Origin: Bin87 sp965232895
Lineage (GTDB): Bacteria > Chloroflexota > Dehalococcoidia > Lucifugimonadales > UBA3495
Assembly (NCBI GenBank): GCA_965232895.1
Contig: OZ247430.1
Span: 3,968,001-4,032,000 of the forward strand
Direction of reading: 5' to 3'
Length of the DNA stretch: 64,000 bases
The notes beneath the pieces are model-generated. The model saw only the letters and a program-made list of their open reading frames with translations, was not told the DNA's origin and made no database searches. Below, piece by piece: positions 1 through 6,639 of this stretch. The translations under genes were made by a program, and so were the position numbers. How positions within the stretch are numbered: the first letter of the stretch is position 1; every line of letters begins with the position of its first letter.

Positions 1-375
1 AGCTACGGCACCAGCGGCGACGGCCCCGGCCAGTTCAAGCGGCCCAACGCCGTGTTCGTCGACAACGATGGCGACATCTACGTCTGCGACCGCGAGAACG
101 ACCGCGTGCAGATCCTGGCTCCCGACGGACGCTTCCGCGCCCAGCTCAAGGGCGACCACCAGATCTCAGATTGGGGCAAGAGCAAGCTCAACTCCAACCC
201 CGACATGATCCGTCAGCGGACCATGGCCATCACGCACGATGGCGGCTCCTTCGAAAAGGTGTTTGCCAACCCGTGCGCCGTGCGCGTCACCGCTTCCGGG
301 CAGATCGCGATCCTCGACCACACCCGTGGCCGGATCCAGGTCTACCAGAAGGAAAAGGAACCCGTACTGCTGTAA
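1..375 (+). CDS. NHL-repeat beta-propeller protein, C-terminal part
   Basis: The reading frame is open from base 1, so the N-terminus lies outside the window. The visible 124 residues contain NHL-type repeat signatures: a G-x-G-P-G-Q-F-x-x-P-x-A-V stretch followed by D-G-D-I-Y-V-C-D-R-E-N-D-R-V-Q, and a second, weaker blade ending in I-L-D-H-T-R-G-R-I-Q-V-Y. NHL repeats form six-bladed propellers that bind peptides, RNA or small ligands, or act in peptidyl-alpha-hydroxyglycine lyase-like enzymes. The exact role cannot be assigned from this fragment. An internal GTG at 52 is not the true start because the repeat begins before it. A strong terminator follows the stop. Confidence 0.85.
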   Translation, partial: SYGTSGDGPGQFKRPNAVFVDNDGDIYVCDRENDRVQILAPDGRFRAQLKGDHQISDWGKSKLNSNPDMIRQRTMAITHDGGSFEKVFANPCAVRVTASGQIAILDHTRGRIQVYQKEKEPVLL

Positions 376-400
376 AAGCGCAACGGTAGCTCGCAAACTT

Positions 401-434
401 GCAGGGGCGAATAATTATTCGCCCCTGCTTTATT
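401..434. terminator. Intrinsic terminator between convergent genes
   Basis: Positions 401-428 are a perfect 28-base palindrome (GCAGGGGCGAATAA and its complement) followed by TTTATT. It lies 26 bases after the stop of the NHL gene and before the 3' end of the convergent gene at 457-810, so it can serve both strands. Confidence 0.8.
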
Positions 435-456
435 GCTGCCGCGGCAAAGATGGGCG

Positions 457-810
457 TCAGCCTTCCGGCCCCTTCGGCATCCCGGCGTCGATCCACGCCG
501 CAACCTCGGCAGCTTCCGCCCGCGAAAGGAATGGACCCCGCAGCGGCATCCGGCCGAAGGTCCCGCAACCCAGCCGCAGCGAACGCACCAGGTGGGTATC
601 GGCTCCAGGAACTCCCGGTTCGATGGACGGATACCCGTTGAGCACTGATGCGGCCAGCTCTTCCGGCGTCTCCCACCAGTATTCGTGAATGCCGGGATAG
701 GGCTGGCGGCCGTGCCGTTCGATCCAGCGATCCATGATCGTATCCAGCAGTTCTTTGACCCGCGGCCAGTACACGGGGGCGGCTTCATTCTGTTGGGTGT
801 CGGTGCTCAT
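457..810 (-). CDS. Hypothetical protein, 117 aa
   Basis: Not recognised with certainty. The protein is soluble, starts with MSTDTQQ, and has an aromatic-rich middle part (W-I-E-R-H-G-R-Q-P-Y-P-G-I-H-E-Y-W-W). Its C-terminus, with G-P-F-L-S-R-A-E-A-A-E-V-A-A-W-I-D-A-G-M-P, resembles the end of cytochrome-c-like domains in which 'AWIDAGMP' follows the haem site. No CxxCH haem motif is present, so it is not a cytochrome as it stands. It is convergent with the NHL gene and lies 58 bases downstream of the mogA/moaB start on the same strand. Coding potential is supported by the clear ATG start and a normal amino acid mix. Confidence 0.6.
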   Translation of the reverse strand: MSTDTQQNEAAPVYWPRVKELLDTIMDRWIERHGRQPYPGIHEYWWETPEELAASVLNGYPSIEPGVPGADTHLVRSLRLGCGTFGRMPLRGPFLSRAEAAEVAAWIDAGMPKGPEG

Positions 811-868
811 TTTGCGGCGGTCTCCGGTTGATGATGCTGAAAGTGTATATGCGATTGACGTTCGAAAA

Positions 869-1360
869 TCAGCGCGGGTGTTCCTGCACCGACTCGCGCT
901 GCAGCAGTTCGATTGCGTGCGGCAATACGGGCAGGATTACGTCCAGGCATTCACCGACGCCCCGGGGACTTCCCGGCAGCGTGATGATCAGCGTCTGCCC
1001 CCGTATGCCCACTACGGATCGGCTCAACATCGCCATGGGTGTGAACTTGAGGGTCTGAGCCCGCATGGTTTCAGCCATCCCCGGGACTTCCCGGTCCATG
1101 GCTCGCAGCGCAGCCTCCGGCGTGACGTCGCGCTGGCCCATTCCCGTCCCGCCGGTGCTGACTATCAGGTCCACTTCGCCGGAATCGGCCCACTCGCGGA
1201 ACCGAGCCGTGATGGTGTCAGCGTCGTCCGCCACCACCTCGTAGCGGACTTCTTCGTAATCGGGCAGGGGGAGCTTGTCGCGAATGGCCTGCCCGCCGGT
1301 ATCTTCACGTTCGCCTCGGGCGCCCGAGCTGCTGATGGTGAGAATTGCCAGACGGTACAT
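869..1360 (-). CDS. mogA: Molybdopterin adenylyltransferase-type protein (MogA/MoaB family)
   Basis: A 163-residue protein with the MoCF-binding fold typical of MogA/MoaB. It starts MYRLAILTISSSGARGEREDT and contains D-L-I-V-S-T-G-G-T-G-M-G-Q-R-D-V-T-P-E-A, the conserved molybdopterin-binding TGGTG...RDVTPEA motif, then I-I-T-L-P-G-S-P-R-G-V-G-E-C-L-D, the second conserved PGSP motif. Family members adenylylate molybdopterin before molybdate insertion. MogA and MoaB cannot be told apart here. Its presence fits mocA, xdhC and the formate dehydrogenase nearby. Length and motifs are complete. Confidence 0.92.
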   Translation of the reverse strand: MYRLAILTISSSGARGEREDTGGQAIRDKLPLPDYEEVRYEVVADDADTITARFREWADSGEVDLIVSTGGTGMGQRDVTPEAALRAMDREVPGMAETMRAQTLKFTPMAMLSRSVVGIRGQTLIITLPGSPRGVGECLDVILPVLPHAIELLQRESVQEHPR

Positions 1361-1462
1361 TTCGCGTTCGGTACAGGTGTTGCGACAGAGTGCGACGAGC
1401 GCAATGATACCACACGGTCAGCTGGTTTCAGGTTCCGTATGGGTCGACGCCGGCGCGCGTCG

Positions 1463-1492
1463 TTGACACTGCAAACAGGCAGTACGTATAGT
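1463..1492 (+). promoter_or_regulatory. Sigma-70-type promoter for the HIT/enoyl-CoA hydratase genes
   Basis: TTGACA at 1463-1468 and TATAGT at 1487-1492 are separated by 18 bases. They point toward the HIT gene, giving a predicted start near 1499 and a leader of about 90 bases. Confidence 0.65.
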
Positions 1493-1589
1493 AATCACAC
1501 GCCCCGAATCGCCTTTGTGGTGGCCCGCTCGGCGACCATGCCGTCCGACCGCCCTTCGGTACTCTGAACCGGGCCGCACTGAAACCTGT

Positions 1590-1928
1590 ATGAGCTCCGA
1601 ACCCACCAATTGCGTATTCTGCGAGATCGTGGCCGGCCGTGAACCGGCGCGGATCCGCTATCTGGACAACGACCTGATCGCTATCGTGAACCGTCTCACC
1701 TGGGTGCCGGTCATGCTGCTCGTCATGCCGCGCCGCCACATGTCGCAACTCGAGATGTGGAGCAGCGGGATCATGTCCCGCCTCGGCGACGTGGCGGCCA
1801 CCCTCGGCTGCATGTATTGCCCCAACGGTTTCCGCATACTGTCCAACTTCGGGTACGACGGTTTGCAGAGCCAGTCCCACGGCCACGTGCACGTCATCGG
1901 CGGTCAATTCCTCGGCCACTACGCGTGA
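1590..1928 (+). CDS. HIT family nucleotide-binding hydrolase
   Basis: A 112-residue histidine-triad protein. It begins MSSEPTNCVFCEIVAGREPA, with the CxxC plus E-I-V-A-G-x-x-P-A start typical of HIT proteins, and ends with the triad S-H-G-H-V-H-V-I-G-G. HIT enzymes hydrolyse nucleoside phosphoramidates and related adenylated compounds, using the middle triad His as nucleophile. The ATG at 1590 was chosen because the homologous region begins there; upstream in-frame codons overlap the promoter. The middle section is somewhat diverged (V-P-V-M-L-L-V-M-P-R-R-H). It sits 47 bases before an enoyl-CoA hydratase gene on the same strand. Confidence 0.88.
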   Translation: MSSEPTNCVFCEIVAGREPARIRYLDNDLIAIVNRLTWVPVMLLVMPRRHMSQLEMWSSGIMSRLGDVAATLGCMYCPNGFRILSNFGYDGLQSQSHGHVHVIGGQFLGHYA

Positions 1929-1975
1929 TACGCTTCCGACCACACAACCCCCGAATTCAAGGAGACCTCGTCGCT

Positions 1976-2764
1976 ATGCCTGAAACCGTTCTCTACGAAA
2001 AGACCGGGACCGACAATCACGTTGCGGTCATAACCCTCAACCGGCCCGAGTCGTCCAACGCCATCAACCGCCAGCTCCGGCAGGACCTGCGGGAAGTTAT
2101 CGACCACTTCGACAACGAGGACGACGAGGCCTGGGTGGCCGTGATCACCGGCTCCGGCCGCAATTTCTGCGCCGGCCGTGACCTGAAGGAGCGCGCCTCC
2201 GATAACGCCGAAGGTGTCCAGGCTCGCGCCGAAAACAGCATGTCCCCCAACAAGCCCCACATGTGGGAGCGTCCGGTGAAGCCGCTGGTGGCCGCCGTCA
2301 ATGGCGCCGCCGCTGCCGGCGGTTGGTCCATCGCCCAGATGTGCGACGTTCGCCTGGCCGCAGACAACGCGCGCCTCGGCATCACCGAGACCAAGTGGAG
2401 CCTGATGCCTCCCTTCGCCATCGAACTCACCAAGATGATCGGTATCTCCAACGTTTTGGAATTGGTGATGACCGCCGACCTGCTTCCGGCCGAACGAGTC
2501 AAGGAAATGGGTTTTCTGAACAAAGTTGTGCCGGCCGACGATCTCGTGCCCGAAGCCGTCAAGATGGCCGAGAGCATCGCGCAGAACGCTCCGCTGGCGG
2601 TGCGGACCATCAAGGACCTGGCCTACAGCAGCCTGGACATGTCCATCGCCGAAATCAGCGCCAAGACCTACGTGGCCTACGACTACATCCTTACGACGCA
2701 GGATAGCAAGGAGGGCCCGCGCGCCTTCGCCGAGAAGCGCCGCCCGAATTGGCAGCTCAAGTAA
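1976..2764 (+). CDS. Enoyl-CoA hydratase/isomerase family protein
   Basis: A 262-residue crotonase-fold protein. Residues near the N-terminus (A-V-I-T-L-N-R-P-E-S-S-N-A-I-N) and the oxyanion-hole region G-S-G-R-N-F-C-A-G-R-D-L-K-E, followed by V-N-G-A-A-A-A-G-G-W-S-I-A-Q-M-C-D, are typical. The I-T-E-T-K-W-S-L-M-P-P segment holds the position of the usual catalytic acid region. Crotonases hydrate trans-2-enoyl-CoA or catalyse related CoA-thioester chemistry; the substrate cannot be read from sequence. The start at 1976 has an AAGGAGA ribosome site about 10 bases upstream. It is followed after 56 bases by an alpha/beta hydrolase, probably in one operon. Confidence 0.92.
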   Translation: MPETVLYEKTGTDNHVAVITLNRPESSNAINRQLRQDLREVIDHFDNEDDEAWVAVITGSGRNFCAGRDLKERASDNAEGVQARAENSMSPNKPHMWERPVKPLVAAVNGAAAAGGWSIAQMCDVRLAADNARLGITETKWSLMPPFAIELTKMIGISNVLELVMTADLLPAERVKEMGFLNKVVPADDLVPEAVKMAESIAQNAPLAVRTIKDLAYSSLDMSIAEISAKTYVAYDYILTTQDSKEGPRAFAEKRRPNWQLK

Positions 2765-2820
2765 CCCGTCCCGCCGTCGCCGTATCACGAGCCGGCCAGC
2801 CCTACCTCAGGAGGATTGAC

Positions 2821-3663
2821 ATGACCACGCAAGTGCAACCCAAGAGCCGCAACGTCACCGCCAACGGCATCAACCTGCACTACCTTGACTGGGGCACGGA
2901 GGGCCAGCCTCCCCTGGTAATGTTGCACGGCCTCCGTGGCCACGCCAACGTCTGGGCCGACGCCGCCGAAGCGCTCTGCGGCGACTACCACGTCTATTCG
3001 GTCGACCAGCGCGGCCGCGGCGACACCGATCACGCTCCCGGCGGAGATTACTCCACCGAGGCTTTCGTGGCCGATCTGCTTGGCTTTGCCGACGCCATCG
3101 GCCTGGACAAGTTCATCCTGTTCGGCCACTCCATGGGCGGCCGCAACAGCATGGCTTTCGCCGGTGCGAACCCCGAAAGGCTGGAGCGCCTGTGCATCGT
3201 GGATATCGGACCGCGCGTAGAGGCCACCGGCGGCAACCGCATTACCGAAGAGTTGCGCGGCCTGCCGCCCGGGTTCGACAATTTCGAAGACGCCCTTGCC
3301 CATGTTCAGGCAGCCAATTGTTTCGCGTCCGAGCCGGTCATGCGCCGCCGTCTGGCTGGTCAGACCCACCAATCGGCCGACGGCAAGATCAGCTGGAAAT
3401 TCGACCCGGCAATACGCGAGCAGCGCATCAATGGCACGGCCGCTCCCGCCGCTGACCTGTGGCCTTCACTGGAAAACATCACCTGCCCAACCCTGATCGT
3501 GCGCGGAACCGAAACCGACCTGCTCACCCAGGAAACCGCCGACCGCATGGTGGAAACCCTGGCCCAGGGCAGCATGGTGAACATTGAGCGCGCCGGGCAC
3601 ATGGTTTTCGAGGACAACCCGTCCGACTTCATCGCCGCCGTAAAGTCCTGGCTGGCCGATTAA
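2821..3663 (+). CDS. Alpha/beta hydrolase
   Basis: A 280-residue single-domain alpha/beta hydrolase. It shows the oxyanion segment V-M-L-H-G-L-R-G-H-A-N-V-W, the nucleophile elbow G-H-S-M-G-G-R, a catalytic Asp candidate in R-G-T-E-T-D-L-L, and the catalytic His in A-G-H-M-V-F-E-D-N-P. These are the elements of esterases, C-C hydrolases and haloalkane-type enzymes; the substrate is unknown. The ATG at 2821 is preceded by AGGAGG. Its position immediately after an enoyl-CoA hydratase suggests degradation of an organic acid or ring product, but that is inference. Confidence 0.92.
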   Translation: MTTQVQPKSRNVTANGINLHYLDWGTEGQPPLVMLHGLRGHANVWADAAEALCGDYHVYSVDQRGRGDTDHAPGGDYSTEAFVADLLGFADAIGLDKFILFGHSMGGRNSMAFAGANPERLERLCIVDIGPRVEATGGNRITEELRGLPPGFDNFEDALAHVQAANCFASEPVMRRRLAGQTHQSADGKISWKFDPAIREQRINGTAAPAADLWPSLENITCPTLIVRGTETDLLTQETADRMVETLAQGSMVNIERAGHMVFEDNPSDFIAAVKSWLAD

Positions 3664-3704
3664 TCCTTGCTCCGCCGCCACTCTTCGATGTCCGAGGCGT
3701 GCTG

Positions 3705-4298
3705 ATGACAACCGCTGAAAAGTTGTACTCGAGGGAGGAGTTCGTTGCCCTGCCCAGGGACGTTATCCGGGGCTGCGAACTGATTGACGGCAGGATCGTC
3801 AAAAAGCACGTTTGGGACGGTGAGGAAATGGGAATGACGCCGGAGATGCTCACCCATGCTGCTGTGGCGCGTCTCATTTGGCTGGCTTTGGAACAGTCTG
3901 CTGACAAGGACAGTCTCATCCAGGTGTTCGCGGAAGCTCTGTTCGACGTTGGCGCAGACAGGAGCCGCACCAGGCGTCCCGACTTAGCCATCATAGAGGG
4001 CGAGCTTCCGACAGACCCGGAAGCAATCCTTGCTCTCGTGCCGGTAATGGCGGTTGAAGTGATTTCGCCTGGCAACGTGACTCTGGACGTTTGGGACAAA
4101 GTCGAGGAGTACTTTGCGGCGGGAGTGCAACTAGTTTGGCTGGCGCTACCCCCACATCGGACAATCATTGCGTTTTGGCCCAACCGAGCGACGGTGTTCA
4201 GGCCCGGCGATACCATCACTGCCCAACCTGTACTCCCCGATTTCTCCTGCCCTGTAACTGAACTGTTCCCTCCATCTTCCGCCAGTTCCGCACGGTAA
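3705..4298 (+). CDS. Uma2-family (DUF820) PD-(D/E)XK nuclease-fold protein
   Basis: A 197-residue protein with the Uma2 layout: M-T-T-A-E-K-L-Y-S-R-E-E-F start, C-E-L-I-D-G-R-I-V-K in the first strand, R-R-P-D-L-A-I-I-E-G as the Asp-containing core, M-A-V-E-V-I-S-P-G-N as the Glu-containing strand, and Y-F-A-A-G-V-Q-L-V-W near the end. The fold is related to restriction-type nucleases. The cellular role is unproven, and the family is often present in many copies in mobile-element-rich genomes. A GTG six bases upstream (3699) is an alternative start; the ATG at 3705 fits family members better. Confidence 0.85.
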   Translation: MTTAEKLYSREEFVALPRDVIRGCELIDGRIVKKHVWDGEEMGMTPEMLTHAAVARLIWLALEQSADKDSLIQVFAEALFDVGADRSRTRRPDLAIIEGELPTDPEAILALVPVMAVEVISPGNVTLDVWDKVEEYFAAGVQLVWLALPPHRTIIAFWPNRATVFRPGDTITAQPVLPDFSCPVTELFPPSSASSAR

Positions 4299-4362
4299 CC
4301 AAAGCCCGACTTTACAATCCCGAACCCGCACCAGCGGCGGCGCGCCGCCGAGGTAACCTGCC

Positions 4363-5586
4363 ATGAAAATCTCTTTTTTCCACCTGATGCCCTACCAGGA
4401 CCTGCCGGACGATTTCGCCGAGCAGCACCATTCCGCCTGGGTTGACCTGCCCAACGAGAACTTCGACCCGGCCAAGGGCAATGAATACTACCAGCAATAC
4501 ATCGACCAGCTGCGTTACGCGGATGAGGTCGGCTTCGACGGCATCTGCGTCAACGAGCATCACAACAACGCCTACGGCATAATGCCGTCGCCGAACTTGA
4601 TCGGGTCGGTGCTGGCCAATTCCACCAACAACGGGGCGGTTATCGTTCTCGGCAACAGCCTGGCCCTGTACAACCCGCCGGTGCGCGTCGCCGAAGAGAT
4701 GGCGATGCTCGACGTTATTTCCAACGGGCGCCTGGTCGCCGGGTTCCCGGTCGGCACGGCCATGGACACGACGTTCTCCTACGGCCAGGTGCCCATCACC
4801 CTGCGCGATCGCCACACCGAGGCGCACGACGTGATCATGCAGGCCTGGACGCAGCGCCAGCCCACCATCTTCAACGGCAAGTACAACAAGCTGCGCTACA
4901 TCAGCATCTGGCCGCGCCCAATGCAAGAGCCCCATCCGCCGGTGTGGATTCCAGGTTCCGGCAGCCTGGAAACCTGGGACTGGGTCCTGGATCGGGACTA
5001 CGTTTACTGCTACCTCTCCTACTATGGTTATCTGCGCGGGCACAATATCGTCAAGGGCTACTGGGAACGGGTGGCTGAGCGTGGAATCGACGACAACCCG
5101 CACCGCCTGGGTTTCCTCCAGTTGGTGTGCGTCTCCGAAACCGACGAGCAGGCGGAGAAGGACTACGAGGAGCACGTGAAGTACTTCTACGAGAAGATGC
5201 TCCGCGTGTACCCGCCCTTCGCTGAATCACCCGGCTACCGGTCCCTGGAGTCCATCCGCAAATCCCTGCGCCCCCAGATGGGCGAAGAGGCTCAGCGCAC
5301 TGCCCAGGAGAACAGCTGGAAGGACTACATCGAACAGGGTCACGTCATCGGCGGCAGCCCCGAAACCGTCCGGCGCAAGCTCACCGAGGCCTGCGAACTG
5401 CTGCGCGTGGGACATCTCATGGTCCTGCTCCAGATCGGCAGCATGCCACCGGAGCTGGTGCGCAAGAACACCGACCTGTTCGCCAACGAGGTGATGCCTC
5501 ACATCAAGGGTCTGTTCGACGAGTACGATGACCCATGGTGGCCCGAGCGTCTCAAGTCGAGCGCCGCCGAAGCTGCTGGCGACTGA
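4363..5586 (+). CDS. LLM class flavin-dependent oxidoreductase
   Basis: A 407-residue luciferase-like monooxygenase-fold protein. It begins MKISFFHLMPYQDLPDDF and carries A-D-E-V-G-F-D-G-I-C-V-N-E-H-H-N-N, the bacterial-luciferase-type loop, then P-V-R-V-A-E-E-M-A-M-L-D-V-I-S-N-G-R-L and G-F-P-V-G-T. These TIM-barrel enzymes use FMN or F420. An F420 biosynthesis operon lies 25 kb downstream, so either cofactor is possible. At 407 residues it is longer than the common 330-residue F420-dependent members and closer to monooxygenase-type members. It is followed after 14 bases by the gene at 5601, probably cotranscribed with the selenoprotein candidate. Confidence 0.9.
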   Translation: MKISFFHLMPYQDLPDDFAEQHHSAWVDLPNENFDPAKGNEYYQQYIDQLRYADEVGFDGICVNEHHNNAYGIMPSPNLIGSVLANSTNNGAVIVLGNSLALYNPPVRVAEEMAMLDVISNGRLVAGFPVGTAMDTTFSYGQVPITLRDRHTEAHDVIMQAWTQRQPTIFNGKYNKLRYISIWPRPMQEPHPPVWIPGSGSLETWDWVLDRDYVYCYLSYYGYLRGHNIVKGYWERVAERGIDDNPHRLGFLQLVCVSETDEQAEKDYEEHVKYFYEKMLRVYPPFAESPGYRSLESIRKSLRPQMGEEAQRTAQENSWKDYIEQGHVIGGSPETVRRKLTEACELLRVGHLMVLLQIGSMPPELVRKNTDLFANEVMPHIKGLFDEYDDPWWPERLKSSAAEAAGD

Positions 5587-5600
5587 TTATCTCCAATGCT

Positions 5601-6113
5601 ATGACTCTGAAAGATGATGAAATCGCTGCGGCTGTGGCGCGCGCTTTGGCTGCCTCCAGGGACCCGGCCCAACCTGCAGATGACGGCAGATCCCCGGAGA
5701 AATATGCTCGACTGAGCGCGGATTTCCGGGCGAGCGCGTGGCGTCACCTCAACGAGGACGGCGATTTGCCCCAGGCCTCCAGCAAGGCTTGGGGCATGGT
5801 CGCCGAGACCATCAAGGCGGTCAGCGCTCAACACGGCGGGATCATCCATGCCCACCGTTCGATATGGCACGTGATCCGTGAGCTAAGCCGTCTGGTCGGT
5901 GAGACTGGTGACGAGCAGACGCAAGCGTGGATCAACAACGCTTTCAGTCGGGCGCGTTCGCTGCACACGAATTTCTATGAAGATGAAGAAGCGCAGCCCG
6001 AGGTGGCTGCGGGGATCGCGTTGTGCGAGGAACTCTCCGACCGTCTTTACGAACTCTTCTGGACAGATCGTTCCCATGATGCTGCGCCCCTGAATACCGA
6101 GGTCAACCCATGA
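5601..6113 (+). CDS. Hypothetical protein, 170 aa
   Basis: Not recognised. A soluble, largely helical 170-residue protein beginning MTLKDDEIAAAVARALAASRD. It contains several Trp and His residues in helices (A-W-R-H-L-N-E-D-G-D; A-W-G-M-V-A-E-T-I-K-A-V-S-A-Q-H-G-G-I-I-H-A-H-R-S-I-W-H-V). This pattern, with a helical bundle and a region resembling small PaREP1/HEPN-like proteins, hints at a HEPN-type fold, but no catalytic R-x4-6-H is certain. Its stop overlaps the start of the peroxiredoxin by four bases (ATGA), which indicates translational coupling. Confidence 0.7.
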   Translation: MTLKDDEIAAAVARALAASRDPAQPADDGRSPEKYARLSADFRASAWRHLNEDGDLPQASSKAWGMVAETIKAVSAQHGGIIHAHRSIWHVIRELSRLVGETGDEQTQAWINNAFSRARSLHTNFYEDEEAQPEVAAGIALCEELSDRLYELFWTDRSHDAAPLNTEVNP

Positions 6114-6601
6114 GCGAAAAACTCCAACAGGGCGATCGCCTGCCTGAACTGTCCCTGGACTTGATCGACGGCGGCAAACTGTCCCTTCCCGGTGACATGT
6201 CATCTCGCTACCTGGCGGTTCTCTTCTACCGCGGGGTCTGGTGACCCTACTGCTCGCGGCAGTTGGCCGCGTGGCAGTCGCAACAGGATTCCCTCGCCGA
6301 GATGGGTCTGTCCATCATCGGCGCCAGCGTGGAACCCAGGGAAGTCGTGGAAGAAATGGCCACCAAGTCGGGCGTAACCTTCCCCATGGCTTACGGCGTA
6401 ACCCGCGAGCAGGCCGACACCCTGGGCTCCTGGTGGTCTGACGACCGCGGCGGATACATCCAACCCACCGAGTTGTTGCTCGGCCGCGGGGGCACGGTGC
6501 TGGGATCCATGTACGCCAGCGGACCCGTCGGTCGCGTGAGCCCGGACGAGGCCGTGCATTTCATCGAGGGGCGCGAGCGCGCCCGTTTGCGCAGTCAATA
6601 G
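6110..6601 (+). CDS. Candidate selenocysteine-containing peroxiredoxin (AhpC/TSA-like) read through TGA at 6242-6244
   Basis: Read straight through one in-frame TGA, positions 6110-6601 give an intact 163-residue thioredoxin-fold peroxiredoxin. The active site reads Y-R-G-V-W-U-P-Y-C-S-R-Q-L, where U is codon 45 (TGA). Prx-like relatives have R-G-x-W-C-P-Y-C-x-x-Q-L, so the stop falls exactly on the peroxidatic Cys and leaves a U-P-Y-C redox pair with Cys48. The frame continues without other stops through I-I-G-A-S-V-E-P, a typical Prx strand, to a TAG at 6599-6601. A hairpin begins five bases after the TGA (see 6250-6277). The start ATG overlaps the upstream stop (ATGA). The alternative is a nonsense mutation or sequencing error. 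No selA, selB, selC or selD gene is visible in the window, so the call is inference supported by motif and hairpin. Confidence 0.82.
6250..6277 (+). promoter_or_regulatory. Candidate bacterial SECIS element
   Basis: Five bases after the TGA at 6242-6244, CTGC (6250-6253) pairs with GCAG (6274-6277), and CGCGGC (6255-6260) pairs with GCCGCG (6266-6271). The two stems are separated by a small internal loop (T opposite TG) and closed by the apical loop AGTTG (6261-6265). The apical loop lies 17-21 bases after the TGA, within the usual bacterial SECIS distance, and carries a G. Loop identity varies between bacteria, so SelB recognition is unproven. Confidence 0.65.
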
Positions 6602-6639
6602 ATTCTGGAGAGATTCTGGAGTGACGGGCCTGCGACTCG

